This document shows, piece after piece, positions 1 to 7,250 of a stretch of 64,000 nucleotides of DNA (the stretch's first letter is position 1; every line of letters begins with the position of its first letter). Location of the stretch: the NCBI RefSeq assembly GCF_005048205.1, contig NZ_SUMF01000002.1, positions 124,001-188,000 on the forward strand, given 5' to 3'. Source of the DNA: Chitiniphilus eburneus (lineage in GTDB: Bacteria; Pseudomonadota; Gammaproteobacteria; Burkholderiales; Chitinibacteraceae). A program made the translations under genes and the position numbers. The notes under the pieces were generated by a model that was not told the origin of the DNA, searched no databases, and saw only the letters and a program-made list of their open reading frames with translations.

Positions 1-624
1 CGCATGCTCGCGCACCACCCTGGCCATCCAGACATCGCGCGCCACCTGCGCCCGCGCCATGCCCGGCAGCAGGCTGGCGGGCAACTGGCCGCAATGGCCG
101 ACGTCCACCTCGCGTTGCTGGCCGGCATCCAGATCCACCGGCAATGGCTGGTCCAGGCCGAACGCTTGCAGCGTCGCCGTATCCAGCGCCGCCGCATATC
201 CTTCGCGCACCACGCGTGCGGCATCGGCCCGCGATACGTTCGCCGCCAGCAGCGGCAAGCGGTATTGCAGCGCCAGCGCGATCACCGGCGTGTAGTACGG
301 CCATTGCCACGCAGCCTTGGCGCCTCCGGCCCGCTGTACCACGCAATCGGCGTCGGCGCAGTCGCGCAGCGCAGCGTCCAGATCCGGCTGACGCTCGCGG
401 TCGAACTGCTCCATGGCGATGGCCGGGCGCCAGCCCGCCTGCACGCGCTGTGCCAGCAGATAGGCGCGCTGGCGATGGCCTTCGGCATTGTCGTGCACCT
501 CGCCGAGCAGCCACACCGGTTTGTCGGCGATGCGCGCCGCCAGCGCCTGCGTGGAGGGCTGCGGCGTGCCGGCGCACGCGATCAGCAACGGCAGCAAGAG
601 AAACGGCAAGGCAAGGCTACGCAT
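1..624 (-). CDS. ChaN-family haem-binding lipoprotein (3' part outside window)
   Basis: The reading frame begins at 624 and runs off the left edge, so only the first 208 residues or so are visible. The N-terminus is a lipoprotein signal with lipobox L-I-A-C (Cys at residue 17). The motif LLGEVHDN near residue 39 is the hallmark of the ChaN / Cofac_haem_bdg family (PF04187), whose members bind haem at the outer membrane and are often iron-regulated. It starts 12 bases after the esterase gene stop, behind a weak CAGGAA ribosome site, and is the last visible gene of the iron locus. The family call is firm; the haem role is inferred from family and neighbours. Confidence 0.85.
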   Translation of the reverse strand, partial: MRSLALPFLLLPLLIACAGTPQPSTQALAARIADKPVWLLGEVHDNAEGHRQRAYLLAQRVQAGWRPAIAMEQFDRERQPDLDAALRDCADADCVVQRAGGAKAAWQWPYYTPVIALALQYRLPLLAANVSRADAARVVREGYAAALDTATLQAFGLDQPLPVDLDAGQQREVDVGHCGQLPASLLPGMARAQVARDVWMARVVREHA

Positions 625-636
625 GGGAATTCCTGG

Positions 637-1548
637 TCAGGGTGTTCGTTTCGGCGGGCCGTCAGTGGCCGCAGGCCCGCCCAGCACCCGCAACACCGCC
701 CGTGGCACGCTGGCATAGAGCGCCCCCAGGTGGTTCTGCCCTTCCAGCACGGTGAACCGGGCGTCGATGCCCTGCGCCCGCAGCGTGCCAGCGAGGGTGC
801 GCGCACCGTCGATCATCGCGCGCTCGGCCAGCTTGGCACGGTCCATGGCAGGCGTATCCGCACCGCCTTGCTCCAGCCCGCCGACACCGATCCACACCTG
901 TGGCACGTGATCGACGGCTGGCAGTGGGTGATCGCGCAGCAACCAGCGTTCGCCCCACCACACGGAAGGGCTGACGGCGATATAGGACTGGAACGCATCA
1001 GGGCGGCTGAACAACACGTACAGCGTGAACAGACCGCCATACGAATGTCCGTACAGCGCCTGTCGCGACGGGTTCAGCGGCCAGCGCGCGGCGAGGTCGG
1101 GCTTGAGCGTGTGTTCGATGAAGTCGAGAAAGCGCGCGGCGCCACCTTCGCGGTACTTGGTCCGGGGCGCGTCCGCCGGCAGGGCATCGGGCAGCGGCGG
1201 CGTGTAGTCCTCGGCGCGCGCCACCACGTCGAACGCGCCATCGATGGGGTAGCCGATGCCCACCACCACAGCGGGATCGAGGCCGCGCTGGGTGCGCGCC
1301 ACCTGCGCCGCCAGCGCGAAGGTGGCATTGCCATCGAGCAGGTACAGCACCGGATAACCGCCCGGTGGTGGCGGCGCGTCGGGCACCGCAACGAAGAGGC
1401 GATAGTCACGCCCGGTCTGATTGGAATGCAGTGTGCGTTGCACCGCGCCGGGCAAGGTCACCGGCTGCCAGCCATCGCGCTGCGGCGCGGCGCAACCGGC
1501 CAGGATCAGCAACATGCAGGCGGCCAGGGCACGGTACAGGCGCGTCAT
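637..1548 (-). CDS. Alpha/beta hydrolase, siderophore-esterase-like lipoprotein
   Basis: This 303-residue protein has a lipobox signal peptide (LILAGC, Cys near 18) and an esterase D / putative esterase fold. The nucleophile elbow GHSYGG is visible, preceded by LYLLDGN and followed by VSPSVWW, a pattern typical of the IroE/BesA-type enzymes that hydrolyse trilactone siderophores. The ATG overlaps the stop of the upstream DUF1513 gene (ATGA), so the two are translationally coupled. Together with the imelysins and ChaN this suggests release of iron from a ferric siderophore or another ester substrate in the periplasm. The true substrate cannot be told from sequence; a general carboxylesterase is the alternative. 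Confidence 0.8.
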   Translation of the reverse strand: MTRLYRALAACMLLILAGCAAPQRDGWQPVTLPGAVQRTLHSNQTGRDYRLFVAVPDAPPPPGGYPVLYLLDGNATFALAAQVARTQRGLDPAVVVGIGYPIDGAFDVVARAEDYTPPLPDALPADAPRTKYREGGAARFLDFIEHTLKPDLAARWPLNPSRQALYGHSYGGLFTLYVLFSRPDAFQSYIAVSPSVWWGERWLLRDHPLPAVDHVPQVWIGVGGLEQGGADTPAMDRAKLAERAMIDGARTLAGTLRAQGIDARFTVLEGQNHLGALYASVPRAVLRVLGGPAATDGPPKRTP

Positions 1549-2639
1549 ACCACCACCAGATGGTTGTCCCACTTCACCCCGGCGCGCGTGGCCAGCGGAG
1601 CAAGGCGGCGGCGTGCGATATCCAGCTCGGCGATCAGGCCCAGTTCGTTGGAGACATAGACCCGCTCGCCATCGACGGCGATGCCCGCGGGCCGTTGCAG
1701 GCCGACTTCGCCAAGGAAGGCACCGTCGCTGCGCCACAGCAGGATCGCATCGCCTTGCAGCGCGGTGGCGATGAAGACATTGCCGGCGGCGGCCACGCTG
1801 GCGGCGTAGCCACCCCAACCCGGCAGATGCTCCGCCAGCGTCAGTGCGCCGTCACGCAGAATGGCCAGCAGCGGTGTATCCGTGACATCGCGGCCATCCG
1901 GCGATTCGGCCTGCACCGCGACCCCTAGCGTGCCGTCGGTGGTGCGCGCCAGATGGCGCAGGCTGAGGGTGTGGTCCGACAGCGCATACCGCGCCAACAA
2001 TGCGCCGGATGGCATGTCCAGGATCGCCACCGATGGTTCCATGGTGGCGAGGTTGAGCTTGTCGCGCCCCGACTGCGGCAGGGTGAGGATGCCGCCATTG
2101 GCGACCGCCAGCGTCTTGCCCGGTACCAGCCAGTACAGTTCGTGCGGGCCGATGCCATGGCTGGGGAATTCGCCACGCCGCGCCAGCGACGCCGCATCGT
2201 AGACGCCGACCATGCCGGCGCCGCGTTCGATATCGTTCTCGGTGGTGTAGAGCGTGGCACCATCGGGGCTGAGGATGGCATGCCCATAGAAATGACGCCC
2301 CGGCGCAGGCGCGATGCGCTTGATCTCCGCGCCGGTGCGCCAGTTGACGCGCGACAGCCAGAAGCCCGCGCGCCGCGCCACCAGGATCAGCTCGTCGCTA
2401 CCCGGGATCGGCAACATTCCGTGGCCACGCGTCGGCAGCCGCAACGGCACACCGCCATTCACCGCCTCGAAGAACGGCCCGTCATCATCCGCGGCCGCCG
2501 CCAGCAGCGTGCGGCGCGGCAGCCCGGCCACAGCCGGTAGCGGCAACGCAAGCACGCCCAAGGCGGCAAGAAAATGGCGACGGGAAAATCCGGGTGGTGA
2601 GGCGTGAGGTGTGAGGCGTGAGGTGTGACGTGCCTCCAT
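1545..2639 (-). CDS. DUF1513 beta-propeller-like protein, Tat-exported
   Basis: The protein matches DUF1513 (PF07433), with the typical stretch GRHFYGHAILSPDGATLYTT and ENDIERGAGMVGVYDA, and ends in KWDNHLVVV. The N-terminus carries a twin-arginine signal (SRRHFLAALGVL), so it is probably exported folded to the periplasm. DUF1513 proteins commonly sit behind imelysin and di-haem oxidoreductase genes, as here, and are thought to help iron uptake; their activity is unknown. The start is uncertain: ATG at 2639 gives a 19-residue lead before SRR, while a GTG at 2699 has a better ribosome site and lies just after the imelysin stop. A short DNA tandem repeat falls inside this N-terminal region. Confidence 0.8.
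   Translation of the reverse strand: MEARHTSRLTPHASPPGFSRRHFLAALGVLALPLPAVAGLPRRTLLAAAADDDGPFFEAVNGGVPLRLPTRGHGMLPIPGSDELILVARRAGFWLSRVNWRTGAEIKRIAPAPGRHFYGHAILSPDGATLYTTENDIERGAGMVGVYDAASLARRGEFPSHGIGPHELYWLVPGKTLAVANGGILTLPQSGRDKLNLATMEPSVAILDMPSGALLARYALSDHTLSLRHLARTTDGTLGVAVQAESPDGRDVTDTPLLAILRDGALTLAEHLPGWGGYAASVAAAGNVFIATALQGDAILLWRSDGAFLGEVGLQRPAGIAVDGERVYVSNELGLIAELDIARRRLAPLATRAGVKWDNHLVVV
2599..2628. repeat. 14-bp tandem repeat, two copies
   Basis: The unit GAGGCGTGAGGTGT occurs twice head to tail and is followed by GACG. It lies inside the predicted N-terminal region of the DUF1513 gene just upstream of the Tat motif. Related GTGAGG-rich sequence continues near 2671-2700. It may be intergenic repeat DNA that became part of the leader, which would make the annotated start unreliable. 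Confidence 0.7.
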
Positions 2640-2705
2640 CGCCGCGCCGTTGCCGTGGTTTCCGACGTTACTCCTCACCCCTTCCTCCTTACCCCTCACT
2701 GCCTT

Positions 2706-3710
2706 TCAGTCCCCATCGCTGTCGTTGAAGCCCAACACCACATCCAGCGCCACCGCCACGTCGCCAGCCACGACCTGCTTCAGGCCCGACAAGGCGGTAC
2801 GCAAAGCAGCGCGTTGCGCTTCGGTGCTGCGCGCGCGGTCGGCCGGCAGAGCGGCCAGCGCTTTGCGCGCGGCGTCGTAAGCGGCCTTGACCTTGGCGTT
2901 GACGGCATCGTGGCCCTGCGCGGCGACGAAGGTGGCGAGACCGGCGCCGCCGCCCGTACCAAAATAGGCGACGGCAAAGCCGTCGAGCTGGACGCCGATA
3001 GCTTCGCGCGTCAGGTCGGAGCGCCAGTCGGGCCAGGCATCGGGCTGGGCTTCCTCGACACGCGGCAGGCGGCGGATCGCACCCTCGATACCGCTCAGCA
3101 TCAGGCCGATGGTTTCGGAAAACAGGTTCTTGCGGAAAAAATCGGCTTCACCCTGCAATTGCTCGACGTAAAGCGCCCAGCCGGCATCGAGCTGGTGCAC
3201 GTCTTCCAGCGCGCGGCTGGCACTACCCTGTAAATAGGCGCACCGCGCCTTGTCCTTCAGCCGCGTCAGTTGGGCCTGTGGCTGGGCATCGCCGTACAGC
3301 AGGTATTCGGCCGCCGACAGCCCGCGTACCGAGACATTGTGCGGATCGACCCCAGCACCGCTGGCGATGCGTTTTTCGATGTCCTTGGTACGCGTGGGGC
3401 GGAAGTCGATCATGCGGCCGGTCCGCTCCAGCACGATGGGCCCGCCGCTGGCGCCATCCATGGCTCGCCACGCCAGCATCGCCTCGCGCCACGCACCACG
3501 CGTTGCCTCCAACCCCGCCTGATCCGGCCGGGCGCAGAACGCCTTCGCCGCCTCGGCAAAACGTTCGCTGCCAGCCACCAGCGCCTGGTGGCGCGGCAGA
3601 TAGGCCTGCTCGATCCAGCGCGCCGCAAACGCGGCATCGGGCACCGGCGCCTCGGCATGCACCAGCGCGGCACTCGCCAGCGCCATCAGGGTCAGCAACG
3701 GTCTGAACAT
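2706..3710 (-). CDS. Imelysin-family periplasmic protein (second copy)
   Basis: 334 residues with a signal peptide ending in LVHA-EA. The body matches the imelysin-like / peptidase M75 family (IrpA-type iron-regulated proteins): WREAMLAWRAMDG, then RGLSAAEYLLYGD, where the canonical G-x-H-x-x-E motif reads as RGLSAAEYLL, so the motif histidine is not present in this copy. ATG at 3710 is preceded by AAAGGATCG. It lies downstream of the di-haem oxidoreductase and upstream of the DUF1513 gene. Imelysins are thought to bind iron or cofactor-bound metal in the periplasm; peptidase activity is doubted for the family. Divergence from the first copy at 5401-6564 suggests a distinct, possibly paired role. 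Confidence 0.85.
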   Translation of the reverse strand: MFRPLLTLMALASAALVHAEAPVPDAAFAARWIEQAYLPRHQALVAGSERFAEAAKAFCARPDQAGLEATRGAWREAMLAWRAMDGASGGPIVLERTGRMIDFRPTRTKDIEKRIASGAGVDPHNVSVRGLSAAEYLLYGDAQPQAQLTRLKDKARCAYLQGSASRALEDVHQLDAGWALYVEQLQGEADFFRKNLFSETIGLMLSGIEGAIRRLPRVEEAQPDAWPDWRSDLTREAIGVQLDGFAVAYFGTGGGAGLATFVAAQGHDAVNAKVKAAYDAARKALAALPADRARSTEAQRAALRTALSGLKQVVAGDVAVALDVVLGFNDSDGD

Positions 3711-3745
3711 GAAACGATCCTTTGTCTTTTCGGGCTGGTTGGAGG

Positions 3746-3892
3746 AAAACCCCAAAGTCTTGAACCACGGAAGAACAGTGAGAACACGGGGTTTCACAGC
3801 GGAAACCGTCAGCCGATCCATACGAACGTGCGGCTCAACCCTGTTTTGCCCTTCCTACTGTGACTCTCTGTGTTTCAAGATTCGGGGTTTCA
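3746..3892. repeat. Imperfect inverted repeat pair (about 147 bp unit)
   Basis: The left arm, 3746-3785, reads AAACCCCAAAGTCTTGAACC and continues with CACGGAAGAACAGTGAG. The reverse complement of the right arm, 3851-3892, reads AAACCCCGAATCTTGAAACA and continues with CAGAGAGTCACAGTAGG. The arms match over about 35-40 bases with a few changes and face each other. The unit fills the gap between the imelysin and di-haem genes. It may be a small mobile or REP-like element, or it may form a large RNA hairpin in the operon. Confidence 0.6.
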
Positions 3893-3900
3893 ATCAACCA

Positions 3901-5310
3901 TCAAAGCGATTCCAGAAAACGCACCAGGTTTTCGCGATCCTGGCGGTTGAGTTTGAGGACATACTGCTTGCTTGCCTCGCCTTCGCCGCCGTGCCACAAC
4001 ACCGCTTCCATCAGGTTGCGGGCACGGCCGTCGTGCAGGTAATTGCTATGGCCATTCACCGCCGGGATCAAGCCCAGGCCCCATAGGGGCGGGGTTTTCC
4101 ATTGGCGGCCGTTGGCTTTGAAGTCGGGGCGGCCATCCGCCAGGCCGTCGCCCATGTCGTGCAGCAGCATGTCGGTATACGGCCAGATTTTCTGGTTGGA
4201 AAACGCCGACAGCGTCGGATGCTTGCCGGTGGTGTAGCTCGGCACGTGACAACTGACGCAGTTGGCGTCGGCGAACACTTTCTTGCCGCGCAACACAGCC
4301 GGGCTCTGCGGATCGCGCCGGCTGGGCACCGCCAGCGACTGGCTGTACAGGATCACCTGATCCATCTTGCGCACGTCGATCTCGGGCTGGCCGCCGTTGG
4401 GGGCGGCTTGGCAGTCTTTCTGCCTGGCGGTGCAGGTCTGCTCCGGGAAGGCATGCGAGGTGATGCCAATGTCGTCGCGGAAAGCGCCGGCGCTCTGATG
4501 GGCAATGGTGCCGACGTTGCCCTTCCAGCCGAAGCGGCCGAGCACGGTCTTGCCGGACGGCGCATCCCACACCCAGTTCGGCTCGCCGTGGATGCCACGC
4601 CCCTCGGCAGCCTGCCGCGTGGCATTGGCGAGGATATCTTCGTTGCGGATCGCTTCCAGCAGGCCCAGGCCGACCATGTGCGGCGCGATGCGTGGCGACA
4701 GCATCACCCGCCGATCCATCGGGCCATAGCCCAGGTCGGTCAGGCTGTAGCTGGGCTGGCGCAGCGAATAGCGGGTGCCGTCGGCGAACCGGCCGGCGAC
4801 TTCACGGTAGCGGATTCGCACCTGCCCTTCCGGTGCAACGCCGGGAATGGCGTCATTGTTGAACTGCCCGCCGTATACCGGCTCGGGTAGCGGGCCGCCA
4901 TGGGCGTCCTGACCAGGGATCGATAACCTGATCAGCAACGCCATCGGTTGCTCGGCCTGGATGCCGTTCTCGAAATCGGGCGGCGCGCCGCGCCCGTCCA
5001 GCGCATGGCAGGCGCCGCAGGAGCGCGCGATGAAATGCGGCCCCAGCCCATCGCGCGCGGCGGTGGAGGATGGCGCTTCGACCCAGGCCTTCTTGAAGAA
5101 GGAGTTGCCGATGACAAAATCGGTTTTCTGTTTGTCGGTCAGGCCGGGCGCCGGCAGGGAAAACGCGTTCTTGCCATGGTCGTCGATGGTTGCGGTTTCG
5201 CCGCCCGGCAACGCTTCGGCCGGATCGAATCCAGCCAGCACGGCACTGCCGCCGGCCACGACCACGCCGGCGACACAGAATGCGGGAATCAACCACTTAT
5301 ACATACGCAT
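3901..5310 (-). CDS. Di-haem oxidoreductase / thiol oxidoreductase-like c-type cytochrome (DHOR family)
   Basis: 469 residues with an N-terminal signal or anchor (VVVAGGSAVLAG). Two c-type haem motifs are visible: CGACH near residue 98 and CVSCH near residue 354, the spacing expected of the DHOR / DUF1111 family (PF06537). The C-terminal stretch PPLWGLGLIPAVNGHSNYLHDGRARNLMEAVLWH is typical of the family. It sits between two imelysin genes, the common imelysin-DHOR-imelysin arrangement of iron-responsive loci, where a redox step on iron or a haem ligand is suspected. ATG at 5310 gives MRMYKW; a second ATG two codons later is possible. The biochemical role is not established. Confidence 0.88.
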   Translation of the reverse strand: MRMYKWLIPAFCVAGVVVAGGSAVLAGFDPAEALPGGETATIDDHGKNAFSLPAPGLTDKQKTDFVIGNSFFKKAWVEAPSSTAARDGLGPHFIARSCGACHALDGRGAPPDFENGIQAEQPMALLIRLSIPGQDAHGGPLPEPVYGGQFNNDAIPGVAPEGQVRIRYREVAGRFADGTRYSLRQPSYSLTDLGYGPMDRRVMLSPRIAPHMVGLGLLEAIRNEDILANATRQAAEGRGIHGEPNWVWDAPSGKTVLGRFGWKGNVGTIAHQSAGAFRDDIGITSHAFPEQTCTARQKDCQAAPNGGQPEIDVRKMDQVILYSQSLAVPSRRDPQSPAVLRGKKVFADANCVSCHVPSYTTGKHPTLSAFSNQKIWPYTDMLLHDMGDGLADGRPDFKANGRQWKTPPLWGLGLIPAVNGHSNYLHDGRARNLMEAVLWHGGEGEASKQYVLKLNRQDRENLVRFLESL

Positions 5311-5400
5311 TGCTTCTACAAAGGCTGAAGCCCCCTGATGGGGGCTCTGAACCCGGGACCGACGCGCAGGCGCCAGCCCCGTTTCGCGGTATCGCGATAA

Positions 5401-6564
5401 TCAGACAGACGTGTTCAAGCGCTTGATGCCCAGCACCTGCGCCGATTCCACCAGGCCGCTGGCCTGCTTCTTCAGCGCGTCGATCACCGCCTGCACACGC
5501 TTGCGGCCCTGAGCCTTCTCGTCGCCCACGATCTCGCGGTCGAACGGCGGCTTGATCTCTTGCGTCAGTTGCACGGTGCGCGCGATGTCGGCACTGGTGG
5601 CATCGGCCAGCTTGGCATTCTTCTGCGCGACCAGCGCCTTCAGGCTGGCACCTTCCAGCACCTTGCCGTCACGGCCCTTGTAGCGGCCTTCCCACACATT
5701 CTGGATACCCTGGGCATTGGTCACGATGTCGCGATGGGTATTGTCGGAGAAGCACGAGTGCTCGTCCTCCTGCGCCTGGGTGTCCATGGCCACTTCCATG
5801 CGCTCGCCGGCCAGTTCGCCACGCGACAGCGTACCGATGCCAGTCAGGATCCTCTTCACGCTTTCGGTGCCACCGGCCACGAAACGCGCGCGATAGTTCT
5901 TGGCGCCCGGCGCCCACTGCTTGGCGACACTTTCCAGATCGGACACCAGCATGTCGGTGACGATCTTCAGATACGTGCGGCGGCGCTCGGCGTTGGCGGC
6001 CTTGCCATCGACGAAATCGGTGAACTTGCGATCACCCGGGCCGTCCTGGTTCAGATCCTGGCCCCACAGCAGGAACTCGATCGCGTGCCAGCCGGTGGCG
6101 ATGTTCTCCTCGCCGCCACGCTCGTTCAGTGCGCGCAGGTTCTTGGCAGTCAGCGCGGCCTTGGGGTTGTTGACGATACCGGCCTTGGCCTTGCCTTCCA
6201 CATAGTCGATATAGGCTTCGTCCAGCGGCCAGGCATTGATCAGCCCTTCCGGCCCCTTGTCGTCGTCGATCGGGCCACCATAAAAGCGGAAAGCCTCGGT
6301 CTGACCGTACCACTCGCGCGCGGCCAGCCATTCCTTGCGGGCCTTCTGCAAGCCCGCGTCGGACGGCGCAGCGATGAATTCATTGACGGCGGCCTGCAAT
6401 GCCTTCGCCCCCGCAACGGTGTCCTGGTAGTTGGTCTGGACGATGGCCGCATAGTGCTCGAGTACCGCGCGCTGGTTGACTTCGGCGGCCTGCGCCGGTG
6501 CGACGATCACCACGGCGGCGACGGCAACCGCGGCCAGGGGACGGGATAAAAGGGAGAAGGACAT
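5401..6564 (-). CDS. Imelysin-family iron-regulated protein, first gene of the iron operon
   Basis: 387 residues with a signal peptide ending in APAQA-AE. It carries the full imelysin signature: GWHAIEFLLWGQD (the G-x-H-x-x-E motif) and DEHSCFSDNTHRDI. The ATG at 6564 has a good ribosome site (AGGAG, 9 bases upstream). It is the first gene downstream of a Fur-box-like sequence at 6611-6634 and probably heads a transcript through the DHOR, second imelysin, DUF1513, esterase and ChaN genes. Family members (IrpA, ICMP) are periplasmic or outer-membrane metal-binding proteins needed under iron limitation. Confidence 0.9.
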   Translation of the reverse strand: MSFSLLSRPLAAVAVAAVVIVAPAQAAEVNQRAVLEHYAAIVQTNYQDTVAGAKALQAAVNEFIAAPSDAGLQKARKEWLAAREWYGQTEAFRFYGGPIDDDKGPEGLINAWPLDEAYIDYVEGKAKAGIVNNPKAALTAKNLRALNERGGEENIATGWHAIEFLLWGQDLNQDGPGDRKFTDFVDGKAANAERRRTYLKIVTDMLVSDLESVAKQWAPGAKNYRARFVAGGTESVKRILTGIGTLSRGELAGERMEVAMDTQAQEDEHSCFSDNTHRDIVTNAQGIQNVWEGRYKGRDGKVLEGASLKALVAQKNAKLADATSADIARTVQLTQEIKPPFDREIVGDEKAQGRKRVQAVIDALKKQASGLVESAQVLGIKRLNTSV

Positions 6565-6610
6565 TCAGGGATGCTCCTGCAAGCATGCACGGGGAATGGC
6601 TCGCACCTTA

Positions 6611-6634
6611 ATTGATAAAGGTTCTTATTTCAAT
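6611..6634 (-). promoter_or_regulatory. Fur-box-like operator upstream of the imelysin operon
   Basis: The sequence ATTGATAAAGGTTCTTATTT plus CAAT is AT-rich in a GC-rich setting and partly dyad-symmetric. It aligns well with known Fur sites of the type TGATAATNATTCTCATTT and lies 47-70 bases before the imelysin ATG. The downstream genes belong to iron-linked families, which supports control by Fur. This is a pattern match only. Confidence 0.6.
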
Positions 6635-6664
6635 AGGTGTCGCCAGCGCCACGTGGCGCATGCT

Positions 6665-6916
6665 TCAAGGAGCTGTCAGGCGCTCCAGTTCGGCCAGCCA
6701 GGCCAGCGCGCCGTCACGGTCGCTACCGCACATTTCCAGGCTGGGCTGAAGCCCACCGCAACAGGCCGGGCGCTCCGGCCGGCCGAACAAGGCGCAACGA
6801 TAGTCCGCCATCAGATGGATGCAGGGCACCCCGGCAGGTTTGCCGCCCGGCATGCCGGGCATGGTGGCAATCGATGGTGCGGTGCAACAGGCACCGCATT
6901 CCGGCCTGCATTGCAT
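6665..6916 (-). CDS. YkgJ-family cysteine-cluster protein
   Basis: A small protein of 83 residues. It has the YkgJ-family (UPF0153 / PF03692) pattern RPECGACC near the N-terminus, followed by [24 protein letters not shown] and EMCGS. The conserved cysteines are thought to bind zinc or an iron-sulphur cluster. ATG at 6916 gives the family-typical start [11 protein letters not shown]. It lies just upstream of the Fur-like site and points the same way as the imelysin operon, but it is probably transcribed separately. The function of this widespread family is unknown. Confidence 0.85.
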   Translation of the reverse strand: MQCRPECGACCTAPSIATMPGMPGGKPAGVPCIHLMADYRCALFGRPERPACCGGLQPSLEMCGSDRDGALAWLAELERLTAP

Positions 6917-7250
6917 GACCGATGGATTCCTTGTGAACGGGATCACGATTGTCCCACAGTCAGGCACCGATGGCGGACGCCCTCGCCCGGCGCATGCCGG
7001 AAACACCCGAAATCCATGCCAGCCGCCGCACGGCACCTTGCGTCGGTCGTACGAGCGGCGCTCGTGGTACGCAGCCGCCGCACCTTGTAGTAAGCTCCCC
7101 GGTTACAACACGGAGCGTCCTGTCGGCTTTCGTTTGTCATTGTGCTATGCGCAATGGCGGGCGCGGCAGTGTCAGCTACCACGCGCGCATCGCAAAGCGA
7201 TACGCCGATAAAAGGCGGGGTAACATACGCCCCGCTTCGGAGGAGTTCCA

